The position numbers and the translations under genes were made by a program. Below, piece by piece: positions 47,572 through 60,544 of a stretch of DNA of 64,000 nt. Source of the DNA: Antennarius striatus (taxonomy: Eukaryota > Chordata > Actinopteri > Lophiiformes > Antennariidae); contig NC_090783.1 of assembly GCF_040054535.1 (NCBI RefSeq), forward strand, positions 6,282,001-6,346,000. Direction: 5' to 3'. Every line of letters begins with the position of its first letter. Position 1 is the stretch's first letter. The notes under the pieces were generated by a model. The model was not told the DNA's origin, did no database searches, and was given only the letters and a program-made list of their open reading frames with translations.

Positions 47572-50500
47572 ACAAGGCAGGGTCGGAAGCCCGTTTGTGG
47601 TCTGCATGTTTTCCAGTGCTCAAAGTGGGGCAATATTTAGCAGCGAAGATTTAACGCATTGTGATGCTTTACTCTTTGATGTAGCCCTCTTTCTCAGAAG
47701 GTGCTGATCTCTCTATATCATGTTCTCTGAAAGATTAATTATGCCACTAAATAAACTGCATCACCCAGGGGGCAGAACCAAACGCTCACCCTTTCTCGTT
47801 ATCACATGCCTGCTTTTGTCTGACGGTGCCTAAGTCTCATGTTCGGAACTGGGTGGTCCAACATAGTTACTACTCAGGTTGTGCCGTGCCAGAAAATTAC
47901 GTCAGGGTTCCGTGTCTCCCTTCTAAAAGCAGGTAACAATGTGTGCAACTTTGAAGTGAACATTAAATGGAACTATTGTGGTCACCAGAGGAGAAAAAAA
48001 AATCTCTATGATAGGTGAAACTCGTGTTCTCCCCTTTCCAAGTTTGATGTCTGCAAATAACAGTGTTAGGTTGATGCACTTACCTGCACTGCGTCGCTCC
48101 TGTTATTGTCTCGCTAATCTCAGTGGGCATTGTATCAATTCATTCATGTCATTTGCTTGCCAGTTGCTTCCAGCATTAAATTCTAAGATTTAAACTGTGA
48201 CAATGCATTGATTTATTGTAGCTGAGAAAAGCCACTGCTTTTTATAAAGTGCAAGTTGGGAAAGATAACCAGAACCTGTAGGGTTTATGTTCCACAGCCA
48301 GAAACTTTCAACATTTCTTATTTATGTTGATGTTATATTCTATGGACAGAGTTTAAAGGAGGCTTTTTTATATATTAAAAGACATCTTCATAAAAAGTAC
48401 AGCTCCTACGGACCGGCATGTAGATGACGTGAGATATGAACAGTACTCTATACATCAGACTCAAAGGTTCCTGAATAGATTAAATCACTGACGTTTAACT
48501 ATAACCATAAAAATGGATCCAGCACACGAACTAATCAAAAAAAAATTTCAGTCCAACAACAATTTTGAAATATTTATTATTGCAGTGGTTGAACATAATT
48601 TGGGTTTTGCCTCTGGGCTCTGATCATGTTGCCTGCCGCAGATATGTTGAAAATCAGAGCCTGGAGGTGAACACTTGGATGGTGGTGAGGCTGACAGCGC
48701 AGCGGCGGTACGCACATGGAGCTGCAGCAGCATTGACATGAAAAGTTGCATCCAAGTCCAGTATGATTATCGCAACATAATCCATTCATTTGAGATGGAT
48801 CTATTGGGATTATTATAGGTATTATCTGGGTAAAACCTTTTGTAAAGTCTACATGATGATGTGCAGAGAAAGGCTTACTAGGTGTGAAACAAAGCTTCTT
48901 ATTGTGGCTCTTTTATCAGCTTAGATTACATGAATCAACACTAAATAAATCACTTCTGGCAGGACTCAAAGTGACGCATGACACAGTGCTGAGTCAGTCG
49001 ACCACTCACCAACCACACTCATCACATCTCTGGGTGCAGGTCTGGTTTAAAAGGCCTCCACACTGTCAATCACTCTCTATGCTGATCTGAGATTGTTGCT
49101 CTGGCTACTACTGCAGCTGGCAAAAGTCTTCTTCTCTCCAGCCTCTATGTTTGTTTTCCTCAATTACAAGAATCTAAAAAGGTGTTACGTAGACTTACGG
49201 GGCATGTGCGTCTAGTTTATGATGGTTTTAATGCATGCTGTTGTGCTCTTTCATCACAAAGGAAAGCAAACCAGCCAGTGTGTATTATTTTCTCCTCTCC
49301 ATTTGGGAAATCTATTAATCAATATGCCACAAACATGTGAAGAAAATGAACGTCTTCGTCTTTGTTTATAGATCTCCTAACAAGAGATATAGGTAACGCG
49401 TGACTCAACCATTGATTGATCACCGTAAGTTTTGATTTATAACCTCATCGTCTGATATCCTGTTGGGATCTGTCTCACCCAGCAGATTAATCAACTAATC
49501 TTCTTTAAGTGGAGGTAGAAAAAACCAAACAAAAAAACAACAACTGCTGAATGGCGGCCAAATGCTGCAGCAGAATCAAGAGCGAAGAGTACAAATGTAC
49601 CGCAGCGCTGATGGCGGTTGAATATAGATGCGAGATAAAGACTAAATTTGAATTTCATTTTGTTTTAGCACAGCACACTTTTCACATGAGGGAAAGCACA
49701 GGTGTTAGTAATAATATCAATGGTCTCTGCTCGACTCAAATATCCCTGTAAGCCTCGTGTGTGACAGCGAGCCAGCGTTCACGATGCCAGGACCCTGACA
49801 CTAAGGCAGCGAAATGCAATTCAACCATCAGTAATTTTATTATTTACACCTGTGCTGTCCTGTGAGTAAAAAACAGGCTCCAACAGACTCATATCCAACT
49901 TCAAAGCTAAAAATGAATATTGACTCTAAGTTTAAAAAACACTTCATTTGTAATACAACACAGATCAGCGCCACGAATTCGAGCATATTTTCCACACTCT
50001 TGCACCATGTGACAGCCGGTTTGTATAATCCATGTGTTGTTGACCCCTATTGCATTTGGTGAATCGTAAATCATTGGGCGCAGTTTGATGGGAGTTCACG
50101 GGGTCGACTCACGCTCAAAGACGTAACGAATACCTGCGATTGACTTCCAGCCGCTTTCGCCTGCAAAAAAAACCAAAACGTGGCGATGCGGTTTCAGCCT
50201 CTCTCTCGCTTTTGCCACGGCTCTCGCGGGCTATCTCAAGTTCCCACCGTATCATCAAATGTGCTGCTATCCGATGCCACGGTTGTATTTGTCTTGGACA
50301 TCGCTGTAGATCTGATCATGTAAAGCAGTAATTACTCAAGGCCCTTACCCCTTTCCTCTGGAAACAGGAGAAGCTGGTGTGTTCGCAAGAACCGTCACGG
50401 AGGCCTGTGGTATGTTGCTTCACATACTGTAAATTACTTTTTCTGTGGCAGGAGGAATCTTCATTCACAAAGCACTTCACAGCTCAGCTACAGCGAGGAC

Positions 50501-53019
50501 GCACCCATCAGAAAATGTTAAGATGTGCAGATAATACTGATCTATTTCTGCCTCCTCCTCTGCTTCCTATTTCCATAAATTCTTACATCTTTAAGAAAAA
50601 TCTATACATGATTGAATCTGAGGTATGAGCAGAGGGAATTGTTCACTATGGACTAGAAAACAGCAGCAACCAGGATTTACAACAGGATGTGATTTTGGTC
50701 AGTCAATAGTAGGAGCTACACAATTAGCCCTTGCACTTGCCACATGGTCTTTCATCTACTTCAGAAAAAAAAAAAAAAAAAGAAATTAAAAAAAAAAGCC
50801 TCTGTTCAACAGGAAACAAACATGTTTGAAATCCAAGTTATGCGTCCCTACCAAGATAAAATTTGGTAATTAGAATTCCTGACATATTACAATGAAACTT
50901 CCTGGGACATCAAAAAAACCTCTGTCACTGGAAATTCAACATCAGGCCACAGTGGAACCTCAGTGTGGTTATCCAAAAATTGTGACAAAATTTCCAAGGA
51001 TCCTGTATTTCTAACCAGAAAACCCTTCATGATGTGAGCGCTAAACCTTCCAGTGGTGTCAGGACATGTTTTTTAAGCCTAAGAGGTTGCAAGAGAGCTG
51101 ATAACCATCAGCACTACAATTTTCTCTTTGAAAATTTTATGTTGTGGAACTGAACATGTGATGTTTGAACATTATCAGGATATGTATAGCATTTCTTTTC
51201 TTTTTTTTTTTTTGTCTGTAATGTTTCAAATCATGTTTGCTTCAGGAGCCAGCAGCAGTCATTGGTCGTTTCAGTAAACACTTCAAAATGCATTTCGATC
51301 AAATTTTGTGCCTCATACTAATAAAACCTGACCTGTAATGGATTTTGTTGAATGTACGCCACGCTTGGAAGACAAGTGTAATCCCTGCAGCAGCAGCTGA
51401 CAAAACAACAAGATTTATGTCGAATGTGTTGTGGAGCTTTTGACAAAATCACCGTGGTTTCAATCAGTGGATTGGGTTTGTCAATTGAAAGCAGTCTTTC
51501 TCCAAGGTTACTTTAAGGTGACATTGTTTTGTCAGTTGCTATTTTGTAGCATCAAGAATAAAGGCTTTAGTCGACGTGGATGAGACGTGTAGTAAGCGCT
51601 GGATGCGACGCAATGTGTCCTGTGCAGCAATGTATTTATGGTACCGATCGCAGGAATTGTGTTCCTACATCCATCTACATTCCCACTGGAATCGAGCACA
51701 CTCTGCTGATGAAGACCATGGCATACAGATGGAAGCTCTTGATGAGCTACCAAAGAGACCTTGAGGTGAGATTGTTTTGTGGACTTGTTTTAACAGGCCA
51801 TGATTAAAAAGAAGATGCACATGACCCGGAGCGGGATGATGATTTCCTCATGCTGAAAACTGAAAATTATTTCCCACGTATTCTCATTGAGTCACTCTAA
51901 AGCCACAAGCTGTCTAATGTGAAAAATATGACCGTATTTCAACTGGGACATGAGCAAAGGAATGGTGATCTAAGGAATGTTATACTCTGACAAGTTAGAA
52001 CTTCATTCCATATGCATTAGTTTAAGATAAAATGATCCATAGGTAGTCCGATCTGCTGCTACAGTGTCAGATGAAGAATATGGGCACTCCAAAGCCAGGC
52101 CAAGAGTGTTTCAAAATAAGACGATGAGTAAATCTTTGCCGGTGGCTCTAAGGGAGCATACCCCGATGGAAAACAAGACCGAATATGATTTCAGAACGAG
52201 CCCCAGCCTCACAGTCAATTGTGCAACACTTGGAAAAGGAAATGTGCACCCTTTAACAGTATCAAATGTGTAGCCCCAGGGAGATCATTACTTTATAATG
52301 CGGTGTGTTCAGATGCCAAATTGTAATAATCCACCTCTAGACGTTTTGTTCACTGTTGTGCGCAAGTGAACACTGCTGTTCAATATAAATGCTCTGTGCA
52401 TTTCCTGGACCGGATTTAACATTAACAGCCGCTGCCTATCGCCACACGAGTACAGAAGAGGAAATCAGGTTCTGATTTCAATCCTGAGTGGAATAAGAAC
52501 TTTGCATTGTGTTATCAATCTGACATTATGTTCAAGCAAGAAGTTATACATCAAGATTTACAGGAATTAAGGTTAATGAAAATATTTTAGTGCAACCTCA
52601 GCTGCGGCTCATTAATGCTCCACTAAGCTCCTCTCTAGCTTTGTGTGCTGGTTCCATTGGTTTTACCCTGCCGGGGGCAGCGACAATGGAATCAAAACAA
52701 TGAGCTTAAAGACACTAAGACAGTAACCCTAAAGTAGTCTCTTGAGATGAGGGGGGGTCTGCACAGCAAAGTGATAATTCTCTGTGGGTTTGTCACCACA
52801 AACCATATGTTTAGCTTTAAAATCCAATTAACAGGCTAAATATCAGACCTACAGATTGAAATGTTTTAAAGATAAATCAGTCAGTATCACTGTATATTAA
52901 CACATTAACACGTTTCATGAACTCATTCTTAACCACTGTGTCCATACACCATCTGGTTTTCTTAAAAATCAAATTGAATCTTTCATGTTCGTCATGTTCC
53001 TATGCTTCCTTTTTATGTT

Positions 53020-53182
53020 AGGTTCTTCTGTTTTGCTGTTGTTATAATTATGTCATTATGTTAATTATGTAATTTACGCAACGTCCTTTTGTCTGTGCCA
53101 GTCACTGTTATGTGTATTTATTTGTATCTTTTGTGAGCAGATGTCACCCTGAATTTCCCTTAGGATTATTAAAGTAAGTAAG
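53020..53182 (+). repeat. Possible retroelement 3' tail preceding the tetranucleotide array
   Basis: The final part, CACCCTGAATTTCCCTTAGG followed by ATTATTAAAG, resembles the widespread fish retroelement tail 'aatttccccttgggattaataaag' that commonly runs straight into (ATCT)n. Only the last 50 or so bases are recognisable. The left limit is arbitrary. Confidence 0.4.
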
Positions 53183-53470
<288 letters not shown>

Positions 53471-56400
53471 GAACTTCCTCAAAAAAGTCACGCATTTATT
53501 TGGCTCAGAGTTCCAAGCTGAATTTCACTGTTAAAATCGTATTTTATCTCGCATTAGCCCGAGGTCAGAACCACCAGAAGACCCCTTCAGCTGGCGCTCA
53601 TGTAGTGTAAGGACACGTAAGCAGTAATGTTACACAGAGTTTAGACACACACATGTTTGTCGATTGTGACTACGTTTCAATTTGGGCCATTTACTGGCAC
53701 AATTCCGAAAAAAGCCGAGGCTCAAACCAAAAAATTCAAGTGAAGCCTCATGAACATATGTTACTATTAAAAGTTATACGGCACATGCAAGTGTTATGTG
53801 ATTTATGCTAATTAAAAAAATGAATGTTTATGATAAAAACAAAGACTAAAGTTTTTTGTTTTTTTTTCAAAAGCGAAAAAAATAGTTCCGCACATACTGT
53901 GTACTCATACTACCCTCTTAGAATGCTTATTGTTTTCTCCATACGACTAGGCTTGATCCCATCGCACTCACTGCTGTTCTTATGCTAACATAAACCAGTA
54001 AGTTGTGAGAAAGAAAAAAGTTGAACTGTCGCTTTAAGATGAAGCGGCCTTAAAAGGATTCTTAGTGGTGACAAAAAAATTTTTTTGAGCTTCTTGAAAA
54101 AGGGTTTCTCTTGTAAGCCCAGTGAGTCCCTTTTACTGAATTATAGTGGAATACGTTTAGCAAGATGAAAAATGGTTTTATTTATACTTTATTAACATGC
54201 GTTTAATGTTACAACCTGACAATAAACAAATACAGAGCCACAAACCTCAGGGATCAACTGTAGAAATCTGTGATAAATTAGGTGCTCAAGGTGAAGACAT
54301 TTAGCGTAAGTGCTCTACTGATGAAGTGACAAAGAATCCTGTGTTGTTGCTGGAATGCTTGGTAGAATATTGTCACATAACTTCATAAATTGAGGATTAA
54401 AGCGAATAAAAGAAGCCAACATCAATACACACGTATATACATGCAGTTTAACCAAGCTTTTAGAAGGACTTTCAAAGTACGAAGGAAAAGCTATGAGGTT
54501 GCAGCAATAAGCAATACAACGCACACAGTCCACCTAAACACTTTTATGTTTGTCCAGAGACATGTTTTTGGTGAGTGATGAGCTTCTTCTTGATTCTTTT
54601 GCATCGTCTCATTCAATCAGGATTTCACTGAACTGCAGAATTCTAGGTAGAACCCAAATAGTGTTCCGTCTATCAGGAGATACCATCCCTAGCATTTGGA
54701 AATTGAGTCTTTCTAATCATTTATGTAATCATCAATAAAAAAATCTAACTTTCCGTACTGGTGAGGTATGGATCGGTCATTTATTGAGATACAATGTCTT
54801 ATCTTCCATAGACAAACAAAAATATGAGGAGGCTCTATCTCATAAATTTAAAAGGAAAATTGATTCAGAACCAAATCCAAACCTGGATTCTCTTCAAAAT
54901 CTAATCAGCTCTTTGCAAGATCCATCCAAACACAGAATGTCATCAAAACCAGTTCACAAGTTAAAGAAGTATCCTGTGAATAAACAGACAAACAAAGACA
55001 CATGGGTGATCATCTCTTCTTAGCGGCGGTAATAATTCTGCCCTGGAAGACAGTTTTTATATTCTTTTTACCACTGAATTAAACAGTAGGGATGTTGTCA
55101 TGCTTCGCACTCAGTAAGGTGTAGTTTACAGGATAAACTATGGCGCTCTGCTTTCTTTTTTGTGTTTGTTTATGAGTTGTTCTCTAAATCGAGACTCGAT
55201 TCAGGAATACCAGACAGAACTACAAGGGACATGATCCTACGCCGTCTCCGCCCTCATTCCAAAACCAGGACAAAAACCGCACGGCTTCTCTTGATTCCGA
55301 GGTTCGACTAAACATATAATAGGACAACAACGTGAACCTTAGGGTGTGTATGTGTGTCAGTGGTGTATGGGTGTGTGTGTGTGTGAACCATTGTGGATGG
55401 ATGCGGTTTGAAGTGGGGGGTCGCTACAACACCACATTGACCGTAAGCAGGCGGGAACCCAAACCAACACCGCAGCCCCACCAAGCTTGAAGGGCTCAAG
55501 AACACGTGTCTCTCACCCCTAAGGGACCCAGAAGGGGGCCACGACAGGAGTCCCATATCCAGGGTCTGTACATATTTTTGTATCTTCCGCTGTGACTCTT
55601 CAGTACATTAATTTGAGTTGTCTGGAACAATTACTTATGAGTGTGGAACAAATCTATCCGATAGAGTCAGGACTGTAAATCCTTGTATATTGACAGTACA
55701 CAGTATATCTCTTTTTATTTTATATATTATTTGTTAATTAGACATTAAAACACAATTTGAGAATCTGTCTTGGACCCACAGGACGCGGTGATGCTTAGCG
55801 GTATTTTATAATATATAGATTACATGCCTCAGTTCACTTCAGCGGTGAGAAATGATTCAAAGGAGTTTGTAATTGCTTCTCAGGGGTTTTTCTAATTTCC
55901 TATCCAACATACGTTCCTCATTTTATGCTCACAGAAAATTTTTTGCTGGAGGGTTTAAGGTATTAGATGAAGGGTTCCAGTTTCTGGGAAGTGCTTTTAG
56001 TGTCATTTACATGCAAAAAATGGGACATTTTGTTTCTCCATGTAGCCTCAGGAAAGAGATCTTCTCGGTGTGCCGTGGTTTTTCCACGCTGACCACAGAC
56101 ATTTTTCATTTTCTCACGGCAGCCAAAGTTGTTGGAATCTGCCTGGTGACTGAGGAACAAAACATCCGCAATATGCATCCCACATGAACCCCCCCCCCCG
56201 CAACAACTCCCCCGAGGAGGTGATGGGTCAGCATGCTTCTGAGAAGTTCACAAGACCCATTCAGCATTTCAGTGTTGTCAAAACCGACGCAAGAGTTGTG
56301 GTTCCACACCACAATTAGCCAAAGTGAAATCTGACCAAATATTGCTGTCTGAAAAAGGACAGTTGAAGTTATTCTTTGACTGGGCTGCGTTAACACAGGT

Positions 56401-59400
56401 TTAATTTCAGCTGGACTCAGTCATTGTAAATAGATAATAAAAAATAAGAGCTTTTCAAGTAGCAGACCTCCGCGAAGTCTAACATCTGCTATGTAACTGC
56501 TCTCACCCCAAACAGTTCTGCCTCACATCCCTCGTCATGTTGTGGTGTCATTTAATGTAGTCACAGAAGCCGTCTTATAAGTTTAACAGCCTCTCATCCT
56601 GCAGCACCACTGGTTCACCAACAGCGTATTTTATTATAGAAATCAGATTTCACTCCTCTTGTACTTTATGGATCTTCTACCTGAGAATGGTCAAGCACCT
56701 GGCATCTATTACAGCACATATTGAATGCACACGTGCATGGAGACACAAAGATAAACACGCTGAATCATAGAATGTTTTAATATCTTTGCTGCTTACGAGA
56801 AAACCGTATTTGAGTCAGCAGCTCTCCTCATCTCTTTTCCCTGGGATTGATTTTTTTTTTTTTTTTGTGAGGCTGCCCTTCCAGTGATGCATTGATTGAA
56901 AACAGTTTTGATGCTTGAAGCTACAAGTGCTTCGGCTTTGGTTGTCACAGATGATGACAGAAACCTCACTGCACGGGATTTGCACAGTCAAGAAGAGTTT
57001 TAAAGGAATATTCAGTGTAATTTCCAACCAAACGGAGAGAAAAGCTGAATTCAACGATCATGCAGGTGGTGTCTCTTTCTTCAGCTCACGGTGTTACTGC
57101 TAAATGCTGCAGATAACTATTAGCTGTTGGAAAAAAACATGTTCCCACGGTTGCATTGACTCACTGTTCAACAACAGAGTTCTGTTTTGTGTCTCAGGAG
57201 TGGTTTGCATGACAGTGGCCCAAAACTGTAAATTTGTTGCTTCTGAATGTGTTCCCCCATGAAGGTAGAACCTTTCTAAATATGCCAAAGAGAACCAGCT
57301 GATATTATAATTCATGTAAACGTAGCCTTTTGTTACACATGCCATCAGTAGAAAATGCTTTTTAAAAAAATGCTTACAAATGTTTGTTTTCTCTGTCTAT
57401 TTTCATACAACTAAATTTTTAATTGCGGGGTGTTAAGATATTTTCTACAAATATAACAAACTTGCTATCCACACTATCAGAATATTATTATTGTTTTTTA
57501 AGCGTGTCAAGCTGCAGGTACTTAGCATGCAGATGAAGAGTAAAATCATATGGAAGAGAAGAGAAAAAGAACCAGAGGTGGAGGCCTAAAGGTCTGCATG
57601 ACAAACATTACAACTGAGGGAAGTGAAGAGCTGGTGGTGTTCCTGTGGTCACTGCTTTCCACATCTGCCCAAGGAAAGCCTTAAATGTTGTGTTGTACTG
57701 TTTACTGCACAGTTTGGGATGAAAAAGGAATAATGTAAGACGATAATACTAAAAGAAATAAGCAGGCAGTGCAAAGCTTCCATCATTCACGTAAGTCTGT
57801 AATTTATACCAGCGAGTCAGCATCTGGGCATGTGTTAACATCTGTGAATGTTGTTTGGTCAGCGAAGTTTGTGGTCGATGTTGCATAATTAAGAAAATAT
57901 TTTAAGCTGTCTACCATGAACGCTCGTGTTTCCATGGCTTGTTGCTTCTTGGGTAATTGCTTAGCGCTGTTTGTTAGTGAATAAACAGAGGAGAAGGATG
58001 CACCCTGTTGAAGATGTGTTGTGTGTTTGTCGTTCAAAGGATGAGCGTTGCTCAGATGAGCCTTCGGCGACTCACAGAAATACAACGTCCCGTACGCTTC
58101 CGTCATCTAGGAAGTGGATTGGAATACTTGTACAGCTAAATGTGTTCACTGGAAATTTTACTGCAAACATTGAATTACTGGATATTTAAATGCAAAACAT
58201 TATCTGGAGGAAACAGTAAATCCTGAATTTGATCATTTTTAAGTTGATGTAAGTAGTCGCAAGACGATTGAGGATATATCAAAGGATATTTTCCCAGGAC
58301 ACTGTCTGTAAGGTTGCCAGGTTTGACATGTTAACATTAGCGGATTCAAGTTGCTTCACTTTAACTCTGACTGCAAAGAAATGAGAAACATACCATTGGG
58401 ATTATTTTCACCTCAGGTTTTGCTTTGTTTGTTGGTGTTTCTCTTTGTTGGAAAAAGACAGGGACAGGGAAAGTTTTGGCAGTTCAAAGTTAACAGCTGA
58501 GGACATCTGGTCCCATTTCATCAAACTGATTAAAAAACAGAGAGGACCAGGACAGATGACGGCAATAACTAACAACCAGACTTTTTCTTCTGTCAGATGT
58601 TCTGTGTGGGTGTTTGACCCACTGCTGCACTGAAGGTGACTGAATGTTGGAACACCGGCCTGGAAGGTTTTGACTGAGAAAAATCCCAGGAGGATTACTT
58701 CAATTAAGAAAAGTGGGTCTCCGGGGAGCTTTGGGGGGGCCCTAATTTACATCAATGACATTGCACATACATGATATTACCTTTCTCAGTAGGACGCAGA
58801 TTTGTCTCCTGTCACAATTCCCCTTTGTTATATTGTCACATTCAATATGAAAGCACTTTAAGCTGAAATGGTGTACAGAAAGTAATCCTAGAAAGCAACA
58901 CATTCCTAATCGTAACATTTTGTCTCAAATTTTGACTTTGAACATTGTTTTATATGAAATTATTTGACCATAACTTTGATGGTTAATGGTTAAATACTGT
59001 ACTTAACAAGTTAGAAACACAACCAAACACGAACAGTCAGATGACTTTGCAGAATAAAAAAAAAGTCATTTCAGATTGGATGTATTGGTTTCTTACTAAA
59101 AAATTGGAATGTTTTTTTTTTCATGCGCAAGTTCTGTACTGAATCAAATCCATTTTATTTTTTTAAAATATTGATTACGTTGCTTTATTCTCAGACTGCA
59201 TGAATGACTGTTTAGTACAATTAAGAAAAGAGTGCAAAGGAGGAATGTCTGAATATCTGAGCACTCAGACACGATGGATGCCAAAGTTTATGCATGTCTG
59301 ATAAAAATGCTGAAATATGGCATATGTTAAAGAAAGTGAAAGAAACTCATGCATCATTTATGCAGAGCCGCTCCAACAATATTATGATTTTTCCTCCATG

Positions 59401-60464
59401 ACAAAGGTTTTTGAAAACCCTCCCGTCCTTTGGGCAGACAGACAGTGGTGAATCCAGAATGTGTCATCTACATGCTTTCCCACTGCTTTTGTTTAACGTG
59501 CGCCTTTACCGACCTACCGCCATATCTATTCAAGATATGAATCGGCCAGGAAGAAAAAACAATTCAATCGTGTATTCTTGAAAAGAACCCATTTAATGAA
59601 AATAGATTAACATCTGAGAACAGACCACCATTTGTGGGCACGTGTGAACAATCTGATGTCAGATCAAGGAAGACTGAACCCCAAAACGTCTTTCGCAGGG
59701 CTCTGTTATAAAACACAGTGGAGGTCAAAAGTTTCAATACATTTGCTTAAACTGTTGGTTTAATATTTCATTGTATATATATGCTTGTAGAAATTTATCA
59801 TTTTCAGTTCAGAGCTGCATGCAAGTATTTCACGAAAAGGAAATAATTTATTTTGGATATTACATCTTTAAGCTTGTGCAAACCAGAAATATTCCAGACT
59901 TGAGTGATACATCTGTGTGACCCATGACTGAACCAAAATGCGTTTGAAATTAAAAAGAGATGCCATAGATGGCTGTGGTCGTGTGGTGAATGGCGGTGCT
60001 TGGAAAACTGATTTCAAATGATGTTCATTCAGGAAATCTATTTCTTCCAAAGAGATTACAGCAAAGTATGTGAAAATCCTTGCATCTAGTTGGCTGACAG
60101 GTCAATCTGTTGTGTATCAAATGAGTCACAGAAAGTCAGTAAGGCAGTCATGGATATGCAAAGATTGTCTTTCTTACTGGTGAAAAGGAAAGTAGTAGAA
60201 CAAGCGTCCTCTCATGTTAAGCCAAGGGAATAAGATGTTTCAGCATCTGTTTGAGCTCCAACTTAGTTGAATATGATATGATAGTCGTATTAACAGTAAT
60301 AAGACCTGAGGTAAGTTTTTGAAATAATTCGAAACTGAATGTTCATTAAAAAAAAGAACTTTATCGAGAATCCTGCACGCACAGAAAAATATGTTTCAAC
60401 GCACATTAAGCGATAACTTTTTTTCATTAAAGAAACAAAACAAAATTATGCATGTATTCAGATA

Positions 60465-60544
<80 letters not shown>

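Larger units (their letters stand above)
43300..53000. other. Intergenic region downstream of papss1, left part
   Basis: No gene is supported. Open frames here are short, lack recognisable domains and are not joined by splice signals. It contains a T run at about 46261-46275, a perfect hairpin at 47532-47571, A-rich tracts at about 50764-50799, a degraded dispersed repeat at 45886-46076, and a compact GC-richer inverted-repeat patch at 52652-52691. The next gene in the human order would be DKK2, which I do not see in the window. Confidence 0.5.

Noticed and set aside
54784-55023. 79-codon Lys/Ser-rich frame in the right intergenic region
   Set aside because: It faintly suggests a retroelement fragment, but no motif could be identified and no repeat ends were found.
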